Shown: positions 27,772 to 37,834, counted from the stretch's first letter. The stretch is DNA of 64,000 nucleotides from CAZSDU01 sp963662525 (GCA_963662525.1 OY759717.1:868001-932000), one strand, 5' to 3'. Numbers and translations: made by a program. The notes: generated from the sequence alone by a model not told the origin.

Positions 27772-30120
27772 ATGAAATTCAAACCTATATCACTACCTGT
27801 TCTCTTCCTGCTTGCCATGCTTTTTGTCATGCATAAACAGGGCTTATCACAAAACGGGACTGTTCGTGGTTTTGTTTACGAACAAGAAACTGGTGAACCA
27901 GTCCTTTTTACAAATGTGTACTTCTATAAAACAACTGTCGGTGCAACCACTGATGCCAATGGCTATTTTGCCATTTCCAAGGTTAAACCGGGAGACTATT
28001 TCCTGATGGTCACCTGTGTTGGATTCGATACCCTGAAAATGCCCATAACCATTAAAGCAGGCGACATCATCTCGAAAAAATTATACCTGAGTAAATCCAC
28101 AGTGTTCCTGGATGAGGTTAACATTTCTGCTTCCAGGCAAGATAAGATAACCCAGACCCAGACCAGTATCATCAAGATCACCCCAAAAGAAATCCAGCAG
28201 ATCCCAAGCATAGGAGGTCAACCTGACCTGGCTCAATACCTTCAGATTCTTCCCGGGGTGATCTTTACTGGAGATCAGGGCGGACAACTTTACATCCGTG
28301 GTGGTCCCCCGGTTCAGAATAAAGTACTATTTGACGGAATGATTGTTTATAACCCGTTCCATTCCATTGGGTTGTTTTCAGTGTTTGATGTGGATGTTTT
28401 AAAAAGTGTGGATGTTTATACCGGAGGGTTTAATGCCGAATACGGAGGAAGAATTTCATCCGTTATGGATATCACGACACGAGACGGAAATAAAAACCGC
28501 ATTGCAGGAAAAGTAGATGTCAGTACATTCGGCGCAAAAATATTGCTGGAAGGCCCTATTGCCAGGCAAAAAACCGAAAACAGCGCCAGTGCTTCCTTCA
28601 TCTTTTCGATAAAGAATTCTTACCTGAAACAAAGTTCCAAGATTTTTTATTCCTATATAGATACTAATGGATTGCCTTATAACTACCTGGATATTTATGG
28701 TAAAATTGCCATTAATACACCCAATGGCAGCAAGGTTAATTTATTTGGTTTTAATTTTTCTGATAAGTCATCCCTCTGGGGGACCAACTATAAGGGCGAT
28801 AGCATTATCAGGGTACCCCTTGATTATCATTGGGATTCTTATGGAGGCGGGCTGAATTTCCTGGCTATTCCAGCGAAAAGCTCTGTACTGATTGAAGGCG
28901 ATTTTGCTTACTCAAACTATAAAGTTGTATTTCAGGAAGCCAACGGATCACCGCGTTCAAGCTCTATTGCGGGATTTAATGGAGGACTGTATTTTACTTA
29001 TTTTTTTGGAAAAGATGCCCTGAAATATGGACTGGAACTTTCAGGTTTTAAAACAATTCTCGACTTCTATAATTCCACGGGACGCAGAATTGATTATGCA
29101 CAGAACTCTACTGAAGTTGCCGTTTATGCAAAATATAAATGGCTCCCTGGAAAATTCATCATCGAACCTGGTTTCAGGGCTCAGTATTATGCATCCCTTT
29201 CGGAATTATCTCTGGAACCGCGTTTAGCCATTAAATATAATGTGGCAAAAAATTTCAGGCTGAAAATGGCTGCCGGAATGTATTCACAGAACCTGATCAG
29301 CACTACCTACGACCGGGATGTTGTCAACCTGTTTTATGGCTTTCTTGCCAGCCCGGATGCCCTGCCCAGCGATTTCAACGGGAAAAAAGTCAAAACCAAA
29401 CTTCAGCGGTCCGACCAGGTTGTATTTGGATTTGAATGGGATATCCTTAAAAATTTAACCCTGAATATCGAAGGATACTACAAGTATTATCCCCAGCTGA
29501 CCATCCTTAATCGCAATAAATTGTACAACGATACACCCGAAAATGCCAACATCCCCGATTACCTGAAAAAAGATTTCGTGCTTGAAACCGGTGATGCGGA
29601 AGGCGTTGATGTAGCCTTAAGTTACGACTGGAAACGCCTGCATCTCGGACTTTCTTATTCTCTCGGCTTTATTCATCGCAATGATGGCATGAACACCTAT
29701 GTGCCTCCTTACGACCGTCGTCATAACCTGAACATTGTCGGATCTTATGTGTTTGGAAAAAAATCAGGATGGGAAATCGATGCACGGTATAATTATGGCT
29801 CAGGCTTCCCCTTCACCCAAACCCAGGGATTTTATGAAATGATCAGCTTCGACGATATCAGCGGCGATATCGGAACTTCCAATGGCACACTCGGAATCCT
29901 TTATGCTGACTACAACAAAGGCCGGCTTCCTTACTACAGCCGGCTTGACCTTAACCTGAAGAAGATTTTCCTTTTCGGAAAAAATATGAAACTGGAAATC
30001 AACCTCAGTGTTACCAATGCACTGAACCAGCAGAATATTTTCTATTTCGACAGGGTATCCTATACCCGGGTCGATCAGTTACCACTGATGCCAAGTTTGG
30101 GCATTAGTTTCAGCTTTTAA
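27772..30120 (+). CDS. TonB-dependent receptor with carboxypeptidase-like domain
   Basis: 782 residues. Signal peptide (about 1-26, ending GLSQ), an N-terminal CarboxypepD_reg-like domain (GTVRGFVYEQETGEPV, about 28-110), a plug domain (QTSIIKITPKEIQQIPSIGG through GGPPVQNKVLFDGM), then a beta-barrel ending SLGISFSF. It lacks the SusC length and a SusD partner. Substrate unknown. It stands alone between iorAB and deoC, with its own -7 element. Confidence 0.85.
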   Translation: MKFKPISLPVLFLLAMLFVMHKQGLSQNGTVRGFVYEQETGEPVLFTNVYFYKTTVGATTDANGYFAISKVKPGDYFLMVTCVGFDTLKMPITIKAGDIISKKLYLSKSTVFLDEVNISASRQDKITQTQTSIIKITPKEIQQIPSIGGQPDLAQYLQILPGVIFTGDQGGQLYIRGGPPVQNKVLFDGMIVYNPFHSIGLFSVFDVDVLKSVDVYTGGFNAEYGGRISSVMDITTRDGNKNRIAGKVDVSTFGAKILLEGPIARQKTENSASASFIFSIKNSYLKQSSKIFYSYIDTNGLPYNYLDIYGKIAINTPNGSKVNLFGFNFSDKSSLWGTNYKGDSIIRVPLDYHWDSYGGGLNFLAIPAKSSVLIEGDFAYSNYKVVFQEANGSPRSSSIAGFNGGLYFTYFFGKDALKYGLELSGFKTILDFYNSTGRRIDYAQNSTEVAVYAKYKWLPGKFIIEPGFRAQYYASLSELSLEPRLAIKYNVAKNFRLKMAAGMYSQNLISTTYDRDVVNLFYGFLASPDALPSDFNGKKVKTKLQRSDQVVFGFEWDILKNLTLNIEGYYKYYPQLTILNRNKLYNDTPENANIPDYLKKDFVLETGDAEGVDVALSYDWKRLHLGLSYSLGFIHRNDGMNTYVPPYDRRHNLNIVGSYVFGKKSGWEIDARYNYGSGFPFTQTQGFYEMISFDDISGDIGTSNGTLGILYADYNKGRLPYYSRLDLNLKKIFLFGKNMKLEINLSVTNALNQQNIFYFDRVSYTRVDQLPLMPSLGISFSF

Positions 30121-30135
30121 TTAAATAATATTAAT

Positions 30136-30972
30136 ATGTTTTCCTTTTCTCTTCTTTCAGGGATTTCTTTTACAGATGTTGATGCACGTACAGAAAACAT
30201 CCTTTCTGCTCATGCCGGGGAACAAGCCGATCCTGATATCCTGAGGGCGGTACTTTCCCTGCTTGACCTTACCTCACTCGATGGATCAGACAATACGGCA
30301 AGTATAGAAAAACTTTGCCTGAAAGCCCTTTCTTTTCATGATAAAAACCTTCCATTCCCTGCTGCTGTATGCATTTATCCTCCGTTTATACACCAGTCAA
30401 AGATGGCCTTAAGCGGTACCGGGATCAGGGTGGCAACAACCGCGGCGGCATTTCCCAGCGGACAGATGCCTCTCCCGATAAAACTCGAAGAAGTGAAGTA
30501 TGCCCTGGCCGAAGGAGCGGATGAAATCGATGTAGTGATTTCACGAGGAACTTTCCTTGAACAGAATTACCATGGCGTTTATCGTGAACTTGATTCAATC
30601 AGGGATATTACAAGAGGACATACCTTGAAAGTGATCCTGGAAACCGGAGAACTTGGTTCTTACGAAAACATCGCTAAAGCAAGCGAGATCGCAATTGAAG
30701 CCGGCGCTGATTTCATCAAAACCTCCACCGGGAAAATATCCCCGGCTGCAACAGAGCAAGCCGTCCTTGTGATGCTTGAAGTCATCCTTTCCCATTACAG
30801 AAAAACCGGAATTAAAATAGGGATTAAACCTGCCGGCGGTATTGCCGACATTGGTAAAGCAATGAATTATTATTACCTGGTCAAGGATGTTCTTGGTGAA
30901 GAATGGTTGCAACCAAGTCTTTTCCGTTTAGGCGCCAGCAGATTGGCAGATAGAATTCTGGAACTTTTTTAA
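30136..30972 (+). CDS. deoC: Deoxyribose-phosphate aldolase
   Basis: 278 residues. Cytosolic class I aldolase that splits 2-deoxyribose-5-phosphate into glyceraldehyde-3-phosphate and acetaldehyde. The Schiff-base lysine is in DFIKTSTGK (Lys195); the second catalytic Lys is in GIKPAGGI (Lys231), and the Asp in DEIDVVI (Asp132). Full TIM-barrel length. It lies 15 bases after the TonB receptor and is probably cotranscribed with it. Confidence 0.92.
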   Translation: MFSFSLLSGISFTDVDARTENILSAHAGEQADPDILRAVLSLLDLTSLDGSDNTASIEKLCLKALSFHDKNLPFPAAVCIYPPFIHQSKMALSGTGIRVATTAAAFPSGQMPLPIKLEEVKYALAEGADEIDVVISRGTFLEQNYHGVYRELDSIRDITRGHTLKVILETGELGSYENIAKASEIAIEAGADFIKTSTGKISPAATEQAVLVMLEVILSHYRKTGIKIGIKPAGGIADIGKAMNYYYLVKDVLGEEWLQPSLFRLGASRLADRILELF

Positions 30973-30980
30973 TATTTTTG
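30973..30980 (+). promoter_or_regulatory. Possible -7 element (TATTTTTG)
   Basis: Matches TAnnTTTG 14 bases upstream of the next ATG and directly after the deoC stop; weak because the region is AT-rich. Confidence 0.3.
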
Positions 30981-30994
30981 TAAAAAATATAACT

Positions 30995-31504
30995 ATGAAA
31001 TCCATTTCAACAGCGCTGCGTTCGAAAGAAGCCATCATCAATCTGAGCCTGGATACTTTTGCCCTGGCTTTCATTCTCTTTATGCCAGCTATTGCTCACC
31101 TGATAAGCTTCCCGATATATATGATCGAACCCATGAGGCTGATGCTGATCATTTCGCTGGCTCATGGCACGAAAAATAATTCCTACTTCCTGGCCCTGTC
31201 ACTCCCCCTGTTCTCTTTCCTGGTTTCAGGACATCCGTTCTTCTTCAAGATGCTGATCATAACCGGGGAACTGACCTTGAATGTCCTGTTATTCTATGTC
31301 CTCAGGAGCAGAATAAAAAATATTTTCGTATCTCTTTTTTCTGCTATTATAATCAGTAAACTGGCCTGCTACCTGGCTTATCTTGTGTTTTTCTCCCGGG
31401 CCTTTGTATTGGAAGAATCTTCTCTTTCCTTTATTCTTGTTCAGCTGGCCACTACATTGGTATTCAGTGCCTACGTTTATTATTTTGAAAAAAGACAAGC
31501 ATGA
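30995..31504 (+). CDS. Predicted integral membrane protein
   Basis: 169 residues with five or six hydrophobic segments (about 22-45, 55-68, 70-88, 90-107, 113-138, 146-164). The layout resembles a small substrate-binding membrane component, such as ECF-type S proteins, but no motif confirms that. The stop overlaps the lipoprotein start by four bases (ATGA), so the two genes are coupled. Confidence 0.6.
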   Translation: MKSISTALRSKEAIINLSLDTFALAFILFMPAIAHLISFPIYMIEPMRLMLIISLAHGTKNNSYFLALSLPLFSFLVSGHPFFFKMLIITGELTLNVLLFYVLRSRIKNIFVSLFSAIIISKLACYLAYLVFFSRAFVLEESSLSFILVQLATTLVFSAYVYYFEKRQA

Positions 31505-31923
31505 AGAAATTTGTTTCTGTTTCATCTCTTTTCCTGGTTTTTCTTATGCTTGGCCTTCAGGCTTGTATGAAAGACTCTACCGATCCTGATAATTCAGATG
31601 CCAGATCGAAATATCTGGGCAGGTGGTCCGTAAGTGAAACCTGGCATAAATCGTCCTATGAGGCAACTATCCTGGCGGATTCCAATTCTACGGGAGGCAT
31701 TTTCATTCAGAATTTCGCGAATACCACCGCTTACACAGGTAATCCGGCAGCAGGATCGATAAGCGGGAATAATATCAGCCTCTATGCCGACCAGGTGATC
31801 GGTGACGACTGGATCATCAACGGAGGAGGAACTTATGATCCTGAAACTGGAAAAATAACCTTTAATTACACCATCTTTGATGGAGCCACATTAATAACTG
31901 CAACGGCCATCTATACCAAATAA
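31501..31923 (+). CDS. Small lipoprotein, function unknown
   Basis: 140 residues. A lipoprotein signal peptide with the lipobox LGLQAC (Cys22) is followed by a lipocalin-like or beta-rich domain starting YLGRWSVSETWHKSSY, with G-rich turns and an ending TATAIYTK. This pattern is common among Bacteroidetes periplasmic or outer-membrane lipoproteins of the lipocalin-like group, but I do not assign a family. Coupled to the upstream membrane protein. Confidence 0.6.
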   Translation: MKKFVSVSSLFLVFLMLGLQACMKDSTDPDNSDARSKYLGRWSVSETWHKSSYEATILADSNSTGGIFIQNFANTTAYTGNPAAGSISGNNISLYADQVIGDDWIINGGGTYDPETGKITFNYTIFDGATLITATAIYTK

Positions 31924-31926
31924 TAA

Positions 31927-32292
31927 TTATTTCTTTGGGGTATAGTTTTTCTGCCGCTCAGTAATCAGGCTGATCACCTGTTCATACATTTTCGAAAACT
32001 CAGTCGGGTTTTTCCGGTAATAGGTCAGGTTGTCGTAAAACCTTTTACGGCTTATCTTATACTTGGCGAATATTCCATGGTAATAATATCTTGCCATCGC
32101 CGGGTCCTCCACACCTTCGTTGCGCTGCTTGATCAATGCTGCTTCAGCCAGATGAGTATCCACTAAAATACGGACCATCAATTCCCTGGAAATAATTGAA
32201 TCAGTCCTGACATCTTTGATTTCAGAAGTATCCCCAGAATTTTTACATGCAATCACAAGGCCTAATAAAACCAGAGATAAAAGGTATTTCAT
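31927..32292 (-). CDS. DUF4296 lipoprotein
   Basis: 121 residues. Lipobox LGLVIAC (Cys16), then a helical domain with LVDTHLAEAAL and YYHGIFAKYKISRKRFYDNLTYYRKNP, the signature region of DUF4296. Bacteroidetes-specific, function unknown. It ends three bases from the convergent lipoprotein gene with no clear terminator between, and follows the OmpH-like gene by four bases. Confidence 0.75.
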   Translation of the reverse strand: MKYLLSLVLLGLVIACKNSGDTSEIKDVRTDSIISRELMVRILVDTHLAEAALIKQRNEGVEDPAMARYYYHGIFAKYKISRKRFYDNLTYYRKNPTEFSKMYEQVISLITERQKNYTPKK

Positions 32293-32296
32293 TATG

Positions 32297-32953
32297 CTAT
32301 TTTTTCCTTTCCTGATACTCTTTGTTGATGTCTTTCAGCACATCTCTGGTAATATCCAGCGTATCGTTAGAAATCAGAATTTCACCACCAGCTTTAAAAC
32401 CCATAATGTAGTCGTATCCGAATTTTCTGTTATACCGTTTGAGAAAATTAGTGACGGTATCTATCAACCTGAAATTCATGCCCATTTCCTGTTCAGCAAC
32501 CTGCTGTGTATATCTGTCTTTCTTTTCCATCAGGGCCTGTTGTTTCTGCATCAGGGTTTCATAAACAGCTTTTGCTTTATCTTCAGAAATGGCATTGCTG
32601 GCGACCTGACGTTGAAAGTCAGCCGCTTCTTTTTCAAGCGACTTTTGTTCAGAAAGGACTTCTGTTTGCAATCTTTTTCCTGTTCCTTCGAGATCACTCC
32701 TAAGAACCTTCACATATTCATAATGGGTATTTAATGAATCCAGATTCACAAAAACCACGGATAAGGGTTTTCCGTTTTTCTGAAGGGTAACGGGCAGGGA
32801 ACCCGTATCAGCTTTTTTATCCGTGAAAAAGAGGACAAAAAGCACAATGATTCCGGCAATGGAGAGTAAGCTGAATACGGTATTCAGGTTAAAAATGAAA
32901 AATTTGCTCCCTCCCTGAGGGGCTTCAGGTTTCAACAATGTTTCTTCTTGCAT
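32297..32953 (-). CDS. OmpH/Skp-like membrane-anchored chaperone
   Basis: 218 residues. Instead of a cleavable signal peptide there is a cytosolic tail and one membrane helix (about 27-45), then a long coiled coil (about 85-165) typical of the OmpH/Skp family. Skp proteins hold unfolded outer-membrane proteins in the periplasm. The anchored form is known in Bacteroidetes. Located downstream of recQ and upstream of the DUF4296 gene. Confidence 0.75.
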   Translation of the reverse strand: MQEETLLKPEAPQGGSKFFIFNLNTVFSLLSIAGIIVLFVLFFTDKKADTGSLPVTLQKNGKPLSVVFVNLDSLNTHYEYVKVLRSDLEGTGKRLQTEVLSEQKSLEKEAADFQRQVASNAISEDKAKAVYETLMQKQQALMEKKDRYTQQVAEQEMGMNFRLIDTVTNFLKRYNRKFGYDYIMGFKAGGEILISNDTLDITRDVLKDINKEYQERKK

Positions 32954-32967
32954 GATGTTGTAAAATT

Positions 32968-35169
32968 TTAGTTTCCTAATTCTGACATGAATTTAATGCG
33001 CATCAGGCGAATCTCTTCTTCAGTAAACTCATCTTCACCCAGCTCTTTCTGGGCATCAATGATGGAATCGGATTCAGCTTTGCGAAAGTACTCAAAGATT
33101 TCTTCCTGGTGATAGGGATCAATGAATTCATCGATATAAAAATTAATGTCGATCTTGGTGCCAGAACCGACAATGCTTTCAATCTCTGAAAGTAGTTCAT
33201 CGAAACTCAGGTTTTTCGCCAGAGCAATATCTTCCAGGGAAATCTTGCGATCAATGCTCTGTATGATGTAAACTTTAAGACCCGATTTATTCACAACGGA
33301 TTTAACAACCATATCCATTGGACGGATGATCTCATTCTCCTCCACATATTCTTTGATCAGTTCGAGGAATGGTTTTCCGTACTTAAGTGCTTTCCCGGTT
33401 CCTACTCCTGTGATCTGCTTGAGTTCATCAACAGTAACAGGATACTGGATGGCCATATCTTCCAGCGAAGGATCCTGGAAAATCACAAAAGGTGGAAGTT
33501 TTTCTTTCCTGGCAATCTCTTTTCTCAGGTCTTTCAGAAGAGCGAAAAGGGTTTTATCCGCTGTACTGCTTTTCGACCCCAGGGCCTCAAACAGTTCCTC
33601 CTCCTCCGGATTCTCGAAATCATGATCATCTACCAACATGATTGAAGTTGGCTCTTTCAGGAATCTGGCTCCTTCCGGACTAATCTTTAGAATTCCGTAA
33701 TTTTCTATATCCTTGGTCAGAAGACATTCGATCAGGGTTTGTCGAATGACAGCATTCCAGAACTTTTCATCCCGGTCTGAACCTTTTCCAAAGACTTCCA
33801 GCTTGTTGTGCTTATAGGATTTGATAGTAGCTGTACTCTTACCAAGAATGATATTGATGATGTGTTTGTTCTTAAATTGTTGTTTAACGGCAAGGACAGT
33901 TTCCAGGACCAGCTGGACGTATTGTTTCCCTTCAAATTTTTTCTTTGGATGCATGCAGTTATCGCAATTCTGACAATTCTCTTCCGTATATATTTCACCG
34001 AAATAATGAAGCAATTGTTTACGCCGGCAAACGGAGGATTCACTATAAGCGACCGTTTCCATCAACAATTGTTTGGCAATTTCCTGCTCGGCTACAGCTT
34101 TACCCTTTAAAAACTTCTCGAGTTTCTGAATATCGTCATAACTGTAATAGGCAATACAATTGCCTTCCCCGTCATCACGTCCCGAACGGCCCGTTTCCTG
34201 GTAATATCCTTCCAGGCTTTTGGGCATATCGTAATGGATCACATAACGAACATCAGGTTTATCAATTCCCATCCCGAATGCAATCGTAGCAACTATCACA
34301 TCCACTTCTTCCATCAGGAATTTATCCTGGTTCTGACGGCGGGTGGAAGCATCCAGGCCGGCATGATAAGGCAAGGCTTTAATACCATTGACCACAAAAG
34401 TTTCTGCAAGTTCTTCAACCTTTTTCCGGCTGAGGCAATAAATAATACCGGATTTGCCAGCCTGCCCCTTGATATATTTGATAATGTCCTTGGAAACATT
34501 CTTGGTCTTGGCCTTGACTTCATAATAAAGATTGGGCCTGTTGAAGGAAGAAAGGAAAACACCTGCATCCATCATATTCAGGTTCTTCTGAATATCCTGC
34601 TGAACCTTAGGCGTGGCGGTAGCGGTAAGCGCAATCACAGGTACTTTCTGACCGATCGCATCGATAATGGGTCTTAAGCGACGGTATTCCGGCCGGAAAT
34701 CATGTCCCCATTCGGAAATACAATGCGCTTCATCAATGGCATAAAAGGATATGGTGATGTTCTTCAGGAATTCAATGTTCTCTTCCTTGGTAATGGTTTC
34801 AGGAGCAACATATAATAATTTGGTCTTCCCGTCAACAATGTCCTTTTTAACCTGGGTGATCTCCTGCTTGGTCAATGAAGAATTCATAAAATGGGCAAGG
34901 TCGTTCTCAGTTCCGAAACTACGAATGGAATCGACTTGGTTCTTCATCAGGGCGATCAGCGGAGAAACAATAATGGCCGTGCCTTTCTTCATCATGGCAG
35001 GAAGCTGGTAACACAGCGATTTCCCGCCCCCGGTGGGCATGATAACAAAGCTGTCCTTGTCGGCTAAAAGATTACGGATGATGGCTTCCTGATTCCCCTT
35101 AAAACTATCATAACCAAAAACTTTCTTAAGAACTTCATGAATTTTGTTCGCGTCCTTGCCTGCCACCAT
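32968..35169 (-). CDS. recQ: ATP-dependent DNA helicase RecQ
   Basis: 733 residues. SF2 helicase motifs: MPTGGGKSLCYQLPA (motif I), DEAHCISEWGHDFRPEYRRL (motif II, near residue 147), and GRSGRDDGEGNCIAYYS (motif VI). The RecQ C-terminal Zn site follows (CRRKQLLHYFGE...CQNCDNC), then an RQC winged helix, an HRDC domain (LRKEIARKEKLPPFVIFQD near 540) and an extra C-terminal helix-turn-helix extension common in Bacteroidetes RecQ. Acts in recombination and fork repair. A -7 element lies upstream. Confidence 0.92.
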   Translation of the reverse strand: MVAGKDANKIHEVLKKVFGYDSFKGNQEAIIRNLLADKDSFVIMPTGGGKSLCYQLPAMMKKGTAIIVSPLIALMKNQVDSIRSFGTENDLAHFMNSSLTKQEITQVKKDIVDGKTKLLYVAPETITKEENIEFLKNITISFYAIDEAHCISEWGHDFRPEYRRLRPIIDAIGQKVPVIALTATATPKVQQDIQKNLNMMDAGVFLSSFNRPNLYYEVKAKTKNVSKDIIKYIKGQAGKSGIIYCLSRKKVEELAETFVVNGIKALPYHAGLDASTRRQNQDKFLMEEVDVIVATIAFGMGIDKPDVRYVIHYDMPKSLEGYYQETGRSGRDDGEGNCIAYYSYDDIQKLEKFLKGKAVAEQEIAKQLLMETVAYSESSVCRRKQLLHYFGEIYTEENCQNCDNCMHPKKKFEGKQYVQLVLETVLAVKQQFKNKHIINIILGKSTATIKSYKHNKLEVFGKGSDRDEKFWNAVIRQTLIECLLTKDIENYGILKISPEGARFLKEPTSIMLVDDHDFENPEEEELFEALGSKSSTADKTLFALLKDLRKEIARKEKLPPFVIFQDPSLEDMAIQYPVTVDELKQITGVGTGKALKYGKPFLELIKEYVEENEIIRPMDMVVKSVVNKSGLKVYIIQSIDRKISLEDIALAKNLSFDELLSEIESIVGSGTKIDINFYIDEFIDPYHQEEIFEYFRKAESDSIIDAQKELGEDEFTEEEIRLMRIKFMSELGN

Positions 35170-35242
35170 TTTTGAACTCGGATTTATTTTCGTAATTTTG
35201 TTCAGGATATATTGATTTTTAAAGTTTTAATGTCCTTATATA

Positions 35243-35250
35243 CAAATATA
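35243..35250 (-). promoter_or_regulatory. Bacteroidetes -7 element (TATATTTG) for recQ
   Basis: Minus-strand match about 75 bases upstream of recQ in the divergent recQ-kdsD gap. Confidence 0.4.
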
Positions 35251-35297
35251 AGTATAAAACCTTCCAAATAACCAAATTATTTTAAAAAAATTGTGCA

Positions 35298-36263
35298 TTG
35301 AAAAATTCCAGATCACTGAAAAATATTGCCATTGACACCATAAATGAAGAAGCAAAAGCCATTGCCGGCCTTGTTCATTCAGTAAATGAAGATTTTTTTC
35401 ATTGTATTAAACTAATCCTTCAGTCAAAAGGCAGGGTCGTGATAACCGGTATTGGAAAAAGTGCAATCATCGGGCAGAAAATCGTGGCCACCCTCAACTC
35501 CACGGGCACCCCGGCAATTTTCATGCATGCTGCTGATGCCATTCATGGAGATCTGGGAACTGTACAGAAAACAGATATCGTAATCTGTCTTTCGAAAAGC
35601 GGGGAAACTCCTGAAATAAAGGTACTCGTACCCCTTTTAAAAGAGAGGGGAAGCGCCCTGATAGCCATGGTGGGGAATAAAAACTCTTACCTGGCCCGTC
35701 AGGCCGATTTTATCATGGATGTCAGTGTCCCAAAAGAAGCCTGCCCCAACAACCTTGCCCCAACATCCAGCACTACAGCTCAACTGGTCATGGGCGATGC
35801 CCTGGCTGTTTGCCTCCTTGAAAGCCGGGGATTCACAGCTGGCGATTTTGCCAAGTTTCACCCGGGTGGAACCCTGGGGAAAGAACTCTACCTGAAAGTA
35901 AAGGATCTCTATCCCGGTAATGCTGCTCCCAAAGTAAAATCAACCGACAACATCAATACTGTTATCCTCGAAATTTCTTCTAAACGTCTCGGGGCTACAG
36001 CAGTATTGAAAGGCAATAAACTTACCGGCGTAATCACCGATGGTGACCTCCGAAGAATGCTTGAAAAAAAATCAGATATTACAAAACTGACAGCAGCCGA
36101 AATCATGAGCCCTTCACCAAAAACTATTGATGCCGATACCCTGGTGGTTCATGCACTTCACATCATGCGACAAAATAATATAACCCAGTTGCTGGTCGTT
36201 GAAAAGAAAAGATATGTGGGAGTTATCCATCTTCACGACATCCTGAAAGAAGGAATACTGTAA
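35298..36263 (+). CDS. kdsD: Arabinose-5-phosphate isomerase (KpsF/GutQ family)
   Basis: 321 residues starting at a TTG codon; no ATG fits before conserved sequence. Interconverts ribulose-5-phosphate and arabinose-5-phosphate for Kdo synthesis. Order: SIS sugar-isomerase domain (about 25-200; GRVVITGIGKSAIIGQKIVATLNSTGT, with LSKSGETPE), then two CBS domains (about 205-321; TGVITDGDLRR and VGVIHLHDILKEG). Next to lptB, so the pair serves LPS synthesis and export. Confidence 0.88.
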   Translation: MKNSRSLKNIAIDTINEEAKAIAGLVHSVNEDFFHCIKLILQSKGRVVITGIGKSAIIGQKIVATLNSTGTPAIFMHAADAIHGDLGTVQKTDIVICLSKSGETPEIKVLVPLLKERGSALIAMVGNKNSYLARQADFIMDVSVPKEACPNNLAPTSSTTAQLVMGDALAVCLLESRGFTAGDFAKFHPGGTLGKELYLKVKDLYPGNAAPKVKSTDNINTVILEISSKRLGATAVLKGNKLTGVITDGDLRRMLEKKSDITKLTAAEIMSPSPKTIDADTLVVHALHIMRQNNITQLLVVEKKRYVGVIHLHDILKEGIL

Positions 36264-36284
36264 TACAAAGTTCAAACCAGCCTT

Positions 36285-37008
36285 ATGAAACTCTGGACCG
36301 ATAAAATTGTAAAAAAATACCGCAAACGTACTGTTGTTAATGAAGTTTCCCTTGAACTGAACCAGGGAGAAATTGTTGGTTTGCTTGGACCTAACGGAGC
36401 CGGAAAAACGACTTCATTTTATATTATTGTCGGCCTCATCAAGCCATTCTCCGGACAGGTTTTCCTGGATGACCTGAATATTACCAAAGAGCCCATGTAC
36501 CGACGGGCTCAGCGGGGTATCAGTTATCTCCCTCAGGAAGCATCCGTTTTTCGTAAACTCAGTGTCGAAGACAATATCCGCGCTATCCTGGAGTTTACCG
36601 GTTTGACCAAGGATCAGCAGAAAGAACGACTGGAAAAGCTTTTAGATGAGTTTGGCCTGCAACATGTCAGGAAAAGTCATGGAATTACCTTATCAGGAGG
36701 AGAAAGAAGGCGGACTGAAATTGCCCGTTGTCTTGCCGTAGATCCAAAATTCATTTTACTGGACGAACCTTTTGCAGGTATTGATCCCATTGCTGTTGAA
36801 GACATCCAGGGAATTGTAACCAGGCTCAAGGATAAAAATATCGGGGGTACTTATCACTGATCATAACGTGCATGAAACCCTTTCAATCACTGATCGGTCC
36901 TATCTTTTATTTGAAGGGTCTATCCTGAAAGCCGGATCCTCTCAGGAACTGGCCAATGATGATCATGTGCGCCGAGTTTACCTCGGGCAGAATTTCGAGC
37001 TCCGGTAA
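36285..37008 (+). pseudogene. lptB: LPS export ATPase LptB, interrupted by a +1 frameshift
   Basis: The first 191 codons give a normal LptB: Walker A GPNGAGKTT (35-43), Q-loop, signature LSGGERRR and Walker B FILLDEPFAGIDP. At a run of five G (36843-36847) the frame shifts and stops at 36860. Removing one G continues as GVLITDHNVHETL ... QNFELR to the stop at 37006-37008, giving about 240 residues, the E. coli LptB length. The lost part contains the H-loop His. LptB is normally essential, so a sequencing or assembly error is most likely, though a true lesion or slippage cannot be excluded. Confidence 0.85.
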
Positions 37009-37013
37009 AACAC

Positions 37014-37751
37014 TTAAAATGACCTTTGGAAAAAGAGGGATATCAGCAGGTACAATAAAATGATCAGGGGAATCGCAGCAAGCGAAAACAGGATCAGAAA
37101 CAGCACCGAAAGAATCAGAAACACCCAACGAACCTCGTTTCCTTTCCAGACCACCGACTTGAACTTCATGGAAAATATCCTGAATTCAGAAATCAGCAAG
37201 TACGAAAAAAACACCGAGAGAACGGCCAGTACTCGGGTATTGGTAAAAAAGTCGGATAAAAAATCCAGTTGAATGATGCTGAATACCTGGGGCTGAAGAA
37301 AAAGAACCAGGGGAACAGATGCGAAAAATAAACCATTGGCAGGGGTTGGCAAGCCGATAAAATTCACTTCCTGCCTCAGATCAATATTAAATTTTGCCAG
37401 CCGTAAGGCCGAACAAACCGGAATAAGCAAAGCGAAATAGGGTGTTACGTGAAGCCTTTCCAGAATATTACAACTTCCGGTACAATTGGCCGAAATCATC
37501 TGGAACATAATCAATCCGGGCGCAACACCGAATGAAACAACATCGGCCAGCGAATCCAGTTGTTTCCCAAGTTCTGAATGTACTTTTAAAAGCCGGGCAA
37601 AAGTTCCGTCCAGATAATCAAATACGGCAGCAAGAAAGATAAAAAACGCACTGATGACCAACTCGCCGGAAAAAAGTAAGGTAATACTGATAAGACCACT
37701 AACCAGGTTAAGGGTCGTGATGAAGTTGGGAATATGTTGTCTGATTTTCAT
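37014..37751 (-). CDS. pssA: CDP-diacylglycerol-serine O-phosphatidyltransferase
   Basis: 245 residues from the ATG at 37751; the longer frame adds 22 residues unlike any family start. Inner-membrane CDP-alcohol phosphatidyltransferase making phosphatidylserine from CDP-diacylglycerol and serine. The metal-binding signature D-x2-DG-x2-AR-x8-G-x3-D-x3-D is present at residues 45-70 (DYLDGTFAR ... GKQLDSLAD). Around seven membrane helices. Ends six bases from the convergent lptB. Confidence 0.85.
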   Translation of the reverse strand: MKIRQHIPNFITTLNLVSGLISITLLFSGELVISAFFIFLAAVFDYLDGTFARLLKVHSELGKQLDSLADVVSFGVAPGLIMFQMISANCTGSCNILERLHVTPYFALLIPVCSALRLAKFNIDLRQEVNFIGLPTPANGLFFASVPLVLFLQPQVFSIIQLDFLSDFFTNTRVLAVLSVFFSYLLISEFRIFSMKFKSVVWKGNEVRWVFLILSVLFLILFSLAAIPLIILLYLLISLFFQRSF

Positions 37752-37834
37752 TGTTCTGAAATATTTTATACAAAAATATGAATTCTTACACCAGCTCAGA
37801 CGTGTACACTTTAACATATTGATTTGAAATAATT

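Noticed and set aside
37752..37817. N-terminal extension of PssA
   Set aside because: The extra 22 residues do not resemble the family start; ATG at 37751 begins the conserved MKIRQHIPNFIT region.
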